Assembly (NCBI GenBank): GCA_021904315.1 | Contig: CM038915.1 | Coordinates: forward strand, 18,910,001-18,974,000 | Direction: 5' to 3' | DNA length: 64,000 nt | Origin: Sphagnum magellanicum | Lineage: Eukaryota > Streptophyta > Sphagnopsida > Sphagnales > Sphagnaceae | The notes under the pieces: model-generated | What the model was told of the DNA's origin: nothing | Databases searched by the model: none | Seen by the model: only the letters and a program-made list of their open reading frames with translations | In this document: positions 46,101-58,373 of the stretch, one piece after another | Position numbering within the stretch: the first letter of the stretch is position 1 | Layout of the letters: each line of letters opens with the position of its first letter | Translations under genes and position numbers: made by a program

Positions 46101-49100
46101 TTGATGTGTGACTAAAAAATGACTAGAAATATGAATAACTAGCTGGAAATTAACTACAAAATGATTAATGTATAATGACATGGGTAATGTTGACCACCTA
46201 TCTACCTACTTACCTGCTCGCCCCTCACCTATTTACATACTGCCTATTTGCCTACCCACCCACTTACTTACCTACCCATTCACTCACCTACCTACCTCCT
46301 ACTTACCATCCTACAACTTGCTTATTACCTATTTCATAATCTTATAATGATATGAAATAAACATGTGAAATTAAAAACTTGAAAACAATTGGACACTATT
46401 TGATGGTGTAGTTTATCATTGTGTAGGTGAAGGGTTAAATTTCTAATACTTGCAACCTATGTGCATTTCTAAAAGGTTAAAGTCGATAAGCTAGATTAAA
46501 GTAGTTAAGTTAGATAGGCTAAGGTATCACCCACCTACATATTTGCCTTTTTTGACCTACTAACTAGACTTATTACCTACCTATTAAAAATTAATTTTTA
46601 TAACAATCCAAGAAATGATTTTAATTTAGGTATAAATTGGACCAATCAAATGGTCCATTGTCTACTAATCATATTTTAGTCATTCATTACCATAACACCT
46701 CAACAATACATATGATTTGACCTTTAAATTTTGTCTTTTATAACTTAAAAATTATCTATTATGACTATAGGATGAAAAATGTCATGTCAAACATTCAATG
46801 ACTTCTTGTTTTAAATAAATAATCTAAGGGCCCTTTAATCATACAATGTCTAATATGATTATAAAATCAATCGTAAATGAAGTCATAAATTTAAGAATTT
46901 CTTCTAATGCACAAGGCTTCTTCCTTTTTATCTTACAATTGTAAACTCCTTTGTGGTCTCCATGTTCATTAATAGTTTTGTTGGATTTAAAAACAATTCA
47001 ACATTTCCTTCAACCTTCTCCATTTGGGGAGGTTTTGCATTCTTTTGATTTTTACAAATTTTGAAGTTTTAAAAAGTTCTAGGGCTTTTTCACTCTAACC
47101 ATTTATGGTCTAGGAACTTTTTAATGTATGTTAAACATCTAGGTTCAAGGTAGTTGGAGCTTTTGCACTCTTTGTTGACATTAACACTTGAAGCTTCAAA
47201 CATAGAATGAAGGTTATTTTGCTTCAAACACATCAAAGTTAAACTTTTTATATTCTTCACATGGTTGTCTTGCTCCATGCCCCTTATTTGTTCCTTTGCA
47301 ATTTTATTGTCAAAGTTATATGTAATTTGTGTTTGCATGATATGTAAACAATGTGTAGAATTAGAAGTATGGATTAGGTCAACTAGTGCTCAAAATGGCT
47401 TTGAACTTAATGGTTGATGGTAGCTATAAAATTGAAACAAGCTAAAAGTTGTTGTGTTTTGTTTGTGATTTCAAATAGACTTGAAAAATTTGAAAATGCA
47501 CAACAACTAATGGCTAAGTGGTTGTGGTGGTTCTTTGTTTGTCCAAAGCAATGCAAAATTGTGGCATGAAAGGTGGGTACCTTTTTCTATGATTCTATCA
47601 TTAACTTGAAATATTCATTTTGAAAAAAAGAGGGATTTAAGAGTTAGCAGCAAATTATAGGATATTTGTTGTGAGAAATAGTTTGTATTTTTGTGTAAAT
47701 ATTGGGGAAATTACCTTTGTCTTGGATCTCCAAAAGAAAAAATATGAAAATTCATTGATTGTTGTATCAAACATGTATACATAGATCAATTTTTGTGTTT
47801 TTTGGCACATATCTTCATAAATAATACATTGAATTAAGTTCAGGAACCTTACTTTGTGTGAAGCTTGTGAAGAAATTGGTGATTACCAAGCTTCTATATT
47901 GGACTACATTCAAAAGATGATGTATGTCTCTTGTTATATTAAATGCAAGTTAATAATTTTTCTATTTAGATTGAAAAATCATGAGTGTTAAACTTCCAAG
48001 TTGTGGAAGTTGTTACAAAGGCTTGAACAACATAACTTTTGACATCCTTGACATCAACATTATGAATTTCATCACTTTGAATGGGATAATTTTCTAATAC
48101 CTTGCCAAATGAATTGGTCTTGAATTGCATTTGGCCCAAACTCAGCAAAATCTACCCATGGGAGGAGAGATATAAAATGTTGTGGACCCTCGATGTTTGT
48201 AACAAATTTTGGAAGCAATTAATTGTGATAGTGAGGATGTCCAATTCTATGGCCTACAAATGGTTGAAGTAATGTTGGACAAAGCAATCTTCGAAAAATG
48301 CTTGTGGGAGAAGCATAATGATTCATATTATGATTTGAAAAAATATAATCTAGACTACAATTGGACAATAGAAAACCTTATAGCAATTGGTAGCACTTGA
48401 ATAGCTAAAATGTACATTAGGGTGTTTATGTTTGGTAACCCTTAAACTCCAAATGTGCAGTTCAATTATTAATGGTTACATTTATGGCTTGAACCTACTT
48501 GCCAAATAGTGTTATTTTTTTTGGTGTGATGATTTGAAAAAAATAATTGCCTTAACCCTAAGTCCTCTTCAACATTAGAAAGATAATGAATTAAGTGAAT
48601 CATGAATGAGTTTGTTGGATTGTTTGCAAACCAATCAATAGGTTGTAGAATTTTTCCCTTTTTATTTCTCTCATATGTTCACATATGGTTTTCAGTGATT
48701 CATTATGATTTTTGTCAATTTCAATTTTGATTTTACTACATAACATGTGTTTTTCATTATTTTTTTGAAAAAGTATTGAAATAATTATTATTTGAATCAT
48801 AATTTTTTGAAGTACATTTGTATATGGACCATTTGAAGTCATAAAATTTGGATAAATCTAGAAAATATACAAAAATGGCCCACTTGAAGACATAAACCTT
48901 GGATAAATCCAAAGAACATGAGAATTTGATATTTGGAAATTGATATGGGCATTTGTGTTTCCTAAAATTATACCTAATAGGGTTCTTGGTTAGTCACAAA
49001 TTTGTGAAAGTTTTTGTTTTGCAGCTTGTGTTTTTTTAACTAGTTGTCAAGTTGTTTTGAAATATGAATTAAGAACATTCTTGTGACATTTGAATTGTTT

Positions 49101-49494
49101 CATGTTCCAATATTGATTTGTCTCCTTGACCACAAAAGATGGGCCCTTTCATTTTGGGGAATAGTTTAAGTTTATGTCTAGTGAAAAACCTTGTTCAACA
49201 ACACATTCCTTTATCAAATCAATGATAACTTGCCAAAAAAAATTTCATACATAATCCAAGACTTGAAGTTTATTTTAAGATCAAATTTAAATGTGCATGG
49301 ATCATAAAATAAATGGTTTGTGAACTTTATGATCTCAAATAATGATTTTATTTGCACAAATTATGTTAAATTTTTAAGAAACACAACATATAATAAATTT
49401 ATATTTTATTTTCTACTTTTGGTCTTTCCAAAACATTGTATCCCTTAGAGACGCTTGAAAATGCTGACTATTGGGTCAACAGCACAAGGGGCTA
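43182..49494. other. AT-rich non-coding DNA with one (CCTA)-rich tract
   Basis: The only distinct feature is 46185-46320, a tract of ACCTACCTACTTACC variants like the tails of the dispersed repeats at 11.9 and 41.4 kb. Open frames of 60-105 codons here (for example 44011-43697 on -, 45520-45753 on +) have no domain, signal peptide or splice context that supports them. Confidence 0.45.
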
Positions 49495-49630
49495 CTAGTG
49501 GGGAGGGAGGGAGATTTTCTAGATTTTTGTGACAAAAAGAGCTAAAGGTTTGCGTTTCATTAAAAACCTTAAGGATGAAAAGGGTAGAGAGATTAGTTTG
49601 GGGGGGGGGGGGAGGGGGGTATTTTTCCTA
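49495..49630. repeat. Dispersed repeat ending in a G-run, copy 1
   Basis: Contains AGATTTTTGTGACAAAAAGAGC and ends in 13 consecutive G (49600-49612), one A, then six G. A relative at about 53065-53170 (AGATTTTTGTGATGAAAAGAGC ... TAGGGGGGAGGGGTG) shows the same order. The long G-run could form a G-quadruplex, which is inference. Confidence 0.6.
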
Positions 49631-51904
49631 TTTATTGTAAATGCCACCAAATTGGGCAATCATTTGATCGGATTGAAGTAAGTTAACAAGAAATTGGTTG
49701 AAAAAGGCTGAAAATGTCAAAGACCTTAATTTAAAATAAAAAGATGTTGTGTTTTAGCACTAGATCAATCTAATCTGCTGAAACATTAAAATTTTTGTTA
49801 ATTAAATCACGTGACTAAATTAAGTCAAAGTTACATGGAACTCATCAACAATGACCACTACCCATACATGTCTGAAACAATAATCACAACATACAACATT
49901 TGTCCATACTCATGTGTGCCCATTGGCGAGTAACTATTGTGTCCCATATAGGGCCCAAAATATGTGAGAAACAAAAATACCTTATAAGAAAATGAACTTA
50001 TATTAGGCTCCATCAAATTTTTAATTTCAATAACAAAGGTTGGGGTAAAGAGAGAAACTGGACTAATGAGTAAGTCTCAAGTCTTGTCATTCAAAATTAT
50101 CCTCGAGAACTTTGGGGTGGCCTTTGTATTCTGCACCCCATGCTTCCTCATTGCACAGATTCAAATGGTTGGCCCTTCTTGAATATAAAAAGACTGCAAA
50201 ACAAAACAAAATAACACAACACATTCAAAGCAAAACACACATTCAATTCATCAACTTTAGCCAACTTTCAATAAACATTTGTAACACTACTCCAAGTTCC
50301 ACTCTGCAACACACTTCCCTTAATTCATTTGCAACAATTGAATCTATTGTGTCTTTAAAGAAGTCATCCCTTATGAACTCTATATTGTCAGGATACTAGC
50401 TACTATACTTTTGGATCAGCCTAACAATTTTGAATGTCTGTATATCTCTTTGCTCCACCTCAACATTACAACCCATAGTAGTGTTGGGCGTGAACAAAGA
50501 TGTGTGCACAATTAGTTTTGGTGCTTGAGCAAATTCCATCAAAAAGAGACACAATTCGAAGCTTGATTGAAGATGAAATTTGGGACACAATTTGGAATTA
50601 CTCATGTAGCATTTATAGACTGCCACCTTAAAAACAGCACTCCACAAATCCAAGCAAAACATACATATTTCCTCAACTTCATAGTATTTCCATAAAAATG
50701 TAGCAAACCAACTTATTTACTCATCAACAATTGAATACAAAATGCTTTCAAAGTGTCATTTGGGTAGCACTCTGAATCCATATGATGATCTTGTGTATGT
50801 CAATTTCACCCACAACATTGTTACAAAAACAATGTGTAAAAAATGGCTGCTACATGGGAATCACACTCCCCCATCAAATTTAACCAGAAGCAAAATGAAA
50901 AGCGATGAAGATATTTGTCCCATGAAAATGGAACAACATGGATTAGATTAAAGAGAGCCAAAGAAGAACTATAATGTTCCAAAATCAAACAAATTCATTT
51001 CATTTTTTTGATTTAAGTACTTGGTAAATTCATAAGTTTTGCTCATTCAAGCCTTCAATTTCTCACCTATTGAAGACATGTCTAAAGAATTTGACACATC
51101 TAAACTCCCTAAATACATGTGTGTATGTTGATCACCCAAAAAGAAATGACATTCCAATGTACTTATCTTGCTAGAAACTCAATGAATCACATACAACCTT
51201 GTGGTGGCTGATATAAGTTGAAGTTCATTGAAGTGTTATCATAAGGATAGTTAAATTTAATGGAATTGCTAATAAATGCAACTATATGTGGAGCAGATAG
51301 TTTTGGAATACTGCACAAAAGTTAAATATTGCTCTTCAAATTCAGTGAAGCACACACACATTCAATTTCAGTTACTTTCCTCAAATGTTTTTCTGAAGAA
51401 ACTTCTTGAAGAACACTTATTACTTCAAACCAGCAAATTTTACTAATGCTGTTCAAATTTGGTTTCAGCAATAAAAATGGGTAGAGTATACTCAGCATTA
51501 CTACTTTATTCAAGGTTTTACCTGACATGTTGCATTCCTGTCCAAAAATTATGCTTATGGTCTTCAAAATCCTTTTATCCCCATCTTAGGAAATGCATTT
51601 TGAAGATCCATCAGGATGTTGCATGTCATTCTACAAGCTGTGGACTGAGCACTTGTTTGAGTTATTCATGCTTCATTTGTAACAGGATACCTGCATTTAG
51701 CTCATAACACATTTTGCACATCTGAAGTAAACATTTATCAATACATCTGTTCACTCTCCAAAGTATTGACTCTGAATTGCTTTCTCAACAACATCAAAGG
51801 GCCAGATTATAGTCAATGGATCAAAAGGGGTGCTGCTGCTATATTTCTCTAATGCAACCAACATTTTGAAAACACAGCACCAGAACCCTGAGTTTGGTCA
51901 TTAA
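49631..51904. other. AT-rich non-coding DNA
   Basis: No gene is supported. Open frames at 50112-50399 (+) and 50662-50396 (-) show no recognised domain and no conserved partner elsewhere in the window. Confidence 0.45.
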
Positions 51905-52230
51905 CCGGATGAGATTTTAAAAAACATACAAAATAATACATTGGCATTCAACCGGGGTGAAACTCAAAAAACTATCAGGTTTTGTGGTAAATTGAGTTTC
52001 ATCCTGGCTTCGCCCCCTCTTTCCTTTTTCCTGAGCGCCTCCACCGCTGCTACATGTATTTTCACTGCTCCTATATGTACAGCTACTATAATTACTCTCG
52101 AACCTTCTGCAGTAAATGTACAGCATTTCATACCAAGATTTAATAAAATTTTCTTAATTTGCAGGTACCACTGAAAGAGGGGTTGGGGGGTGAAAGGAGA
52201 CCAAAAGACAGGGTGACTTTGCAAACTATA
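51905..52230. repeat. Dispersed repeat, copy 1 (relative at 56750-57050)
   Basis: Both copies run GATGAGATTTnAAAAAAC or similar, AAACTCA, a TTTCCT...CTGA(G/A)CGCCT(C/T)CA block, GCTGCTA(C/T)(A/G)TGT, then TTCA(T/C)AC...TTTAATAAAATTT and TTTGCAG. The similarity is interrupted by indels. The shared AATAAAA followed by TTTGCAG suggests remnants of a transcribed sequence, but the family is not identified. Confidence 0.5.
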
Positions 52231-54438
52231 TTATCTCACCTAATACTTGTAAAGCTCTCTGCCTACATGGCAAACATCTCTTAATAACCTTTCATCACTT
52301 TGATCCTTTTTTTTAATGTTGTTCGATGAGGCAATTATTAAATGCAATTCATGTACACAGATTCGATTTGCACATGGAGTTCAAACTTAGGCATGAATTT
52401 TATTACCTTGCTATTTTTGGAGAGTGAAATAAATAGAAAATCTGAATAATTTTCACCCATATGCTAAATTCCATTAACATAAATTCATCCAATGTGTGGT
52501 ATAGATATTTGATGTATATTATTCCATCAGTTAATTTTACCCTCTTAATTTCAAAGTCCACCCATGTTACCAAATTTCATCCATGTATTTAATTTCACAC
52601 ATATTGCATTTGTGATCAATTTCAGCCATGTGCATAAGTTCATGATTCATCAAGTTTATCCATAAGGCCAATTACAACTGTGGTAAATTCATAAAAATCA
52701 TAAAATAATATATCCTTGCAATTACAAAAACTTTATATTGAAAATGTCACCCAAAGTATCATTTGGATTGAAGTGATCACAATTCATCCATCTATGTACA
52801 ATTTTCTCTTTGTGATCAGTTTCATCCATGAGAATGCATCATCCATTTATTATATTTTGTTGTTGATGTTTATTTGACATTTTGTTTCATCAACATAGTC
52901 AAATTTCAATTAGTAAATAACATTTATTTCTTCCTTCTGAATGACTTCTTTGCTTGCTTGATTATTTCCTTTTCTTACTTAACCTTTTCCCTTTCCACCC
53001 CACCTTGTTCCTTTTCCTCCTCTTCTCCCACCACATTTTCCCTCCTCCATCCCTATGTGGTTTTTGGGGTAAGAGGGGAGGCAAGTTTTGTAGATTTTTG
53101 TGATGAAAAGAGCAAAAGGTGCAAGTTTCTTTAACCACCTCAAGAATATGTAATAGGGGGGAGGGGTGTTCAAACCCATGCTGGCTGGTTCTCCAATTTT
53201 TAAGGAACCTCTGATTCTGGTTTTGAAATTTTTATGTGAACTACAAAACCTCATGGTAAGGTTATGATAAAATTTTGAAACGTGCAAGAACCTTTGGGTA
53301 AGATTGTAGTTGGCATTTCAAAACATGATGGTTCTTTGGAGTGACAGTTTTCAATTTGCGATCCTGAGTAGGATTAAGGTTTAGAGTTTTTAATTCATTT
53401 TAATTATTTTTCAATAAAAAAATACATGGCTATATAATTTTTTATTGACAATGTGAGATTGTTTAGAGAAAACATCCCATAAGTCCCTAATTGGGGCTCA
53501 AGCATTAATAGGCTAGGGCTATGGTATTGATTTGCACACAAAATTTTCTAAAGTCTTAATCAAGTGGCTAGAGAATCCATACCCATGGTTTCTCACTACA
53601 TTAACCATAGTAGTGTTTCCTCACTTTCTTCAAAGTGGGCATTTTTTGCGAATCATATCATTCCTGCAACCAGCAACCAACACATATTTGTTGGTTGTTA
53701 ATATATCAAACAAAGTGGTGATTGGCCACAAAAGGATTTAGCTCAATTTGGTCTAGGAGTAGAATCCTGCTATTTTTCTGGCGATTTCATAGTTTCTTCC
53801 TAGAAATCTGGCGACATTTTTTTCTTAAAAATTCAGAAAAAACCTTTGACAAATATGTCGAAAATTCGCCACACAAGAAAAACGCACGGTCTGATAGACT
53901 CACAAAAGAGAATTACAAGTACAAGTCAAGGTTGAGAATCTCTTGGAAGTTTGAGCTGTTTTATGTATGTATGAACTTGATGGACATTTATAGACGACTT
54001 TATGTCACCCGCCCGCAAGTAAGCACAGCATGCTGCCCAGCAGCGACGACGGTTTAAGTTGTAAACTTGCACTTATTGCAGCGTGCAGAACTTAGACATG
54101 AGGATATTATGAAAACGTTGCTTACAATATGACAACTGCATGCACGATCACGATATATGATCTCCAACAGTTGACTTATTCACTATCTGATTACTCAAAC
54201 TTCTTATCTGTTGTTCGGGTGTGCACACTGATCACAGATACATAGACGCCACCACCCATGATCTTACATCTCCACTCCTTCAGATCTCATGGGCTGCCTT
54301 CCTCAACAGTACGCCTACAACAGGTTAGACTACAGATGCCAGCCATAACGATCGTCGAATTACAGTTCGACAGCGGATCCAATAATACCAACCCCGATCA
54401 TGATGACGTCCTCCTGTACGCACCTTTCCTGCATTCGG
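52231..54438. other. Non-coding DNA, AT-rich to about 53.9 kb
   Basis: Contains the second copy of the G-run repeat (about 53065-53170). Around 53720-53780 lies GCCACAAAAGGATTTAGCTC, which recurs as GCCACAAGAGGATTTAGCTA at about 57843, marking another low-copy repeat. From about 53.9 kb the base composition becomes less AT-rich on the approach to the small peptide gene. Confidence 0.4.
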
Positions 54439-54638
54439 CCTGCAAAAGTTTTCAAACGATGTTCTAAGTTAGCTGGTGGTGGTGGAGACAAATAAACAAT
54501 ATAGGGCGGACTATTCAGCAGGAGGAGATTTATAAAGCTTGGGAGATGGAGGAGGAGAAGGCTTTGGAGAATTAGAAACTGGATATGGCGCGGTGGAGAC
54601 TTACGACCATAAGGACGCCGTGAGTAAATGAGAGACGA

Positions 54639-54833
54639 TTAAGGTGCCGGAAGTGGAGGCTTGGTTTTTACAGTACAGTTAGGAAAACAACCCAATTTTC
54701 TCCCTCTATCTGGGTAATTTCCCCGGTCTGCTGCAAGAGCTGGTAAGACCAGAGCTTGAGCTACAATCAAACCCAAAAGCAACAACAACAATGCCATGGA
54801 ATGAAATCCTCGACTCCTCACTGCAAGACCCAT
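54639..54833 (-). CDS. Predicted secreted small peptide, 64 aa
   Basis: The frame starts MGLAVRSRGFHSMALLLLLL; a second Met at residue 13 is an alternative start. A strong hydrophobic signal peptide ends at an AxA-type site (LPALA|ADRG), predicting export. The mature part of about 30 residues is basic and ends RKLGCFPNCTVKTKPPLPAP, with two Cys four residues apart and a Pro-rich end. This is the build of a signalling or small cell-wall peptide; I cannot assign a family. A TATA-like box (54947-54957) lies about 115 bp upstream. A consensus donor (GTAAGT, 54604 down) 35 nt after the stop and an acceptor TTTTGCAG (ending at 54440) suggest an intron in the 3' UTR. The locus is less AT-rich than its surroundings. 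Confidence 0.6.
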   Translation of the reverse strand: MGLAVRSRGFHSMALLLLLLGLIVAQALVLPALAADRGNYPDRGRKLGCFPNCTVKTKPPLPAP

Positions 54834-54946
54834 GATTGTCAGACCTTTCTTTCTCCCCTGTTACACCACTGAATAGACGAGAGATGACAGACTATAGAGC
54901 TCGGATCTGTTTTCCTGAGTGAGAAACAAAGTGCTGTGAAGTGCAG

Positions 54947-54957
54947 AAAATATAGTA
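54947..54957 (-). promoter_or_regulatory. TATA-like box of the small peptide gene
   Basis: On the - strand TACTATATTTT lies about 115 bp before the start codon, leaving room for a leader of roughly 80-90 nt. No competing gene is close by. Confidence 0.5.
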
Positions 54958-54989
54958 TTTGCGTGTCGTGTGCGCGATTGCCTTCGAGA

Positions 54990-55030
54990 ACTCCGGGCAG
55001 GTTTAGGGTGAACTCCGGGCCGGTTCATAA
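54990..55030. repeat. Short tandem repeat GAACTCCGGGC(A/C)GGTT
   Basis: GAACTCCGGGCAGGTT is followed after a short spacer by GAACTCCGGGCCGGTT. It lies about 160-200 bp upstream of the small peptide gene, within its likely promoter. Confidence 0.6.
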
Positions 55031-56749
55031 AAGCATATAGGCAGCCTTGATTTTACTGGCGACAAATCGCCAGAAAGTGCTTTTAATTTATTTTATTTTA
55101 TTTTTGTTAAAGAAAATCTCAAGATTTTTTAATCAAAAACTCACCTAAATTTCAACTTCTCATTTCACAGAGGAGCCAGAAAGTGGCTATACTAGCTCCT
55201 CACCCTGTTGCCTCATTAGGTATTCTTTTTTATAATTCATTTATGTTTCCTGATTATTTCATTTGCCGGTTCAGTGCTTATGGGCAATCAGGCTTACTCT
55301 GCCATTAATTAGTGTAAGAATTGACTTCATTTCTTTAGTAAGTTTTGATCAGTGTTGTGAGGGTGTCCGGGTTGAAGGGTAAAAATCGGCGGTTCAGGGT
55401 CAGGTTCTTGTAACCCGGAACCCGAGTTCACATCAACTTGCTGGAACTGACACAAGAATCGGACCAGACCGTAAAAAAAAAATGTTTTGCTGCATCCAAA
55501 GCATGAAAAAAATTATTTTTGAAAACAGAATAACGATAAGGATACATATGTTTAAAAGTTGACTTTGTGCAAAAGGTCATGAGTAGACTCAACTTTATAA
55601 TTAATTATTCATTTTAAGTAGTTGTTCAACGGTGTATTTATATTTACCTGTTATTTTAATTTGTCGTACACCTTTGTACTCATATAATTTTTAGCATTGG
55701 GGAATGTGGAGTGTGTGTACACGGAACGCTACCCAATTCAAAAACGGTTCCGTGTACACAACGGGGTCCGGACTCCAGAGATTTTTCAATTTGAAAAAAT
55801 GTGACCACACTGAAACCTGGCTCAAACCGGTACCCAGACAGACACCCATCACATAAATTTTAAAATGTCAGAACCAGACTGGAGGTTTTCTTAAATATGA
55901 AGAACCCGACAATGGTTTTCACCTGTGTTGTCATTTTATTTTCAATTTGAAAAAATAATGGGTCACCACTCTTTTTGTGCTCTTTCATTGAATTCACAAT
56001 ATATCTTTTTTTATTAATGAAAAAACATCAACAAAATTTGAAAAACAATTGGAAAACTTTTTGCCACATTTGGACCAACATTTTCTTTTCAAATTCCTTG
56101 GGTACATCAACTGCTGAGGATTCCAATATTAATTTAGCATTAAATGGCTGCTGTTGTCGGTGGGCTGTAATATTTTTACAATAGTGCTCCTAGGAGTGAC
56201 GATGTGACTACTTTAATTATTTTTATTTCGAAAATGGCGAAAATAACTTTCACAATCACAAAATTTCGGTTTTTTTTCATTTTTTGAAAATATTCACGAA
56301 GTTACAAATTTTCACCAAAAAATAACATTCATTTGGACTTTGATTTTAGTTTGTTAACATTTTTAAAACGATTTTTTAAAATATTTAGACAAGTTCTGAC
56401 TACTTGTTGCCATTTAATGATAAATTCCTCTTTGTATGCTAGCCCATGACACAAAATTAGAAAATTGAAAAAAACAATCATTGCTTGGCAAGATTTTTCT
56501 TGGACTTTTTGGGATTTTGACCAGTGCCTCTTTCTATTTAGAAATTGAGAATATTTCTAGCAAATTTGAAATTTTATTTTCCTGCATGAATGGCGAAAAT
56601 AGTGAATTGTTTATAACCTTTTGGGTAAAATGACTTCTTCATTTTCGAGTGCTTGTGACAAGGGCTGTTGCACCAAAATAAAAAAACATATTAAAGTTAT
56701 CCGTAAAGTCAGGAAAAGACGGCACCTAAACCCCTTGTTTGGTCGCATA
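55031..56749. other. Non-coding DNA
   Basis: Apart from a perfect 13-bp hairpin at 55715-55759 nothing is recognised. Around 55380-55460 and 55760-55860 there are GG(T/G)TC(C/A)GG-rich segments that resemble each other loosely and suggest an old repeat. Confidence 0.4.
55715..55759. repeat. Perfect 13-bp inverted repeat
   Basis: GTGTACACGGAAC at 55715-55727 and GTTCCGTGTACAC at 55747-55759 are exact reverse complements around a 19-nt loop. It is not followed by a T-run in a way that suggests a terminator, and plants lack that type of terminator for mRNA genes. It may be a transposon end or footprint. Confidence 0.75.
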
Positions 56750-57050
56750 GGGCATGAGATTTCAAAAAACAGGAGAAAAAAAGTACACTGAGCTTCAAGG
56801 GGGCATGAAACTCAGTTTAGCAGCAAAATTTGGGGCTAAACTGAGTTTGCACTGTCCTTTCTTTTCCTGAACGCCTTCAACCAATCACTGCTGCTGCTAT
56901 GTGTACTGTAGCTATAAACGTCCTTGTGCTTCGTGCATTTAAGCCTTGGTCTCGGTATTTCACACCCTTATTTAATAAAATTTCATGACTTTGCAGACAA
57001 CAGCCAGGAGGGGATGAAGCATCAAATGAGGGGTCCAACTCAATAGGGCA
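56750..57050. repeat. Dispersed repeat, copy 2 (relative at 51905-52230)
   Basis: Same orientation and block order as copy 1, including CTGAACGCCTTCAACC, CTGCTGCTATGTGTACTGTAG, TATTTAATAAAATTTC and CTTTGCAG. It adds an inverted pair near its start: AAACTCAGTTTAG and CTAAACTGAGTTT (about 56808-56850) pair perfectly. Confidence 0.5.
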
Positions 57051-58373
57051 CAACTTTACGGATAACTCTAATGTGTATGAAAAAAATGAATGAAATATGA
57101 GTTTGATGAAAACAAAAAATTTAAACAAAAAGATAGATACAATCCATTTCCAAGGGACATCCCTTAAGCCTTGGGTGAATTAGCACCCCCATTGGTACCA
57201 TGGTAAAAGCCTCAAAATTCATTTAAATTGCTTTTCCATATTATTTAGAAATATCCCATGGTTTGACTAAATCAGGGCCTTTGAGTTTAAATATAACATT
57301 TTTCAGGCTTATGAACACTAATGGGCCTCACTAAAAACATGAAGGTGTCAATCTAGGTGTTGGTTCACCTTGGCTCATCACCTTTGTAAGAGTACAGATT
57401 TTGTGAATCACATACACAACCATAGCTAATGCAAGTTCATCCCAACAATGACCATGGGATGAGATGCACACTTCATTCATGCAATAGCAATGCAACCCTT
57501 AGACTTTCAATGAGAAATGAGTAGATCCATGAATTTATGTGCACTACTTTAGTATATGTGTAGCGGTCTAGACTATCGTTATTATTGTGTAATGGTTATA
57601 GTGACACGAAAACTAGATCAATCATAGTCATATTTTCATTTTTGTCTTGCTTATTTTCCATAATATTTTTAGCACCATATTTTTATCATAGCCTTTTGGC
57701 TATTCTTAACCACCAAAAAAACCTGGCGCTGCTTGGGAGCATGCTTCGCTTCTTTTTTTTTTGAAAATATTTTTTAAAACATTGCATAGAAATTTTATTT
57801 TTTTCTCAAACTTTCTCATGTTGCTCCAAAAGTAGCCATCAGCCACAAGAGGATTTAGCTAAATCTGATTATTGGACAAATAGAGAAATAAAAAATCTAG
57901 GAATCCTAGAACATGTTAAGGAACCAGTAAAATCTGCCCAAATCCTCCAAAAGTCTGGACAATTTCAAACTTTTTTCCTCAAAATGTGGCAACTATTTTG
58001 GAAATTTTCCAAAAAGTTCCCTTGACCATGTTGCTTGGACTTAAACAAAAAAGCAAAATGGCGGCTCTAGTGACATCCCTCTATCATCACCTCACCATCA
58101 TCCCTATTAGTTTTTACTCAAATGTCAACGAGGAGTGTTATGTGGCCCTACCATTCATTCAATATAAACAATGAATATTGTATGATAAATTGGTCTAATG
58201 GGAAAATAAAATATATATATATATATATTTCAATGTACATCATCATGTTGTTGTAGAAGAAAATTTGTCATGATTATATTTTTATTTTTTAACATCACAT
58301 TGACTACAACTCAAAAGGATCTCACATTAAATGACAACATGTTCTAGGAACCTAATTAAGTATTTTTTAACAC
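57051..58373. other. AT-rich non-coding DNA
   Basis: No gene is supported. A (TA)n microsatellite lies at 58210-58228. The unit GCCACAAGAGGATTTAGCTA near 57843 is shared with about 53722. Confidence 0.45.
58210..58228. repeat. (TA)n microsatellite
   Basis: A pure TA run lies about 150 bp upstream of the second CACTA-like copy. It is read directly and has no other feature. Confidence 0.8.

Noticed and set aside
46185-46320. Possible interstitial telomere repeat
   Set aside because: The units are CCTA and variants, not the plant telomere repeat CCCTAAA or its reverse; they fit the tails of the dispersed repeats better.
48209-48400. 63-codon + strand frame with fairly ordinary composition
   Set aside because: No family is recognised and no splice-linked neighbour exons are seen; similar short frames are frequent in this AT-rich region.
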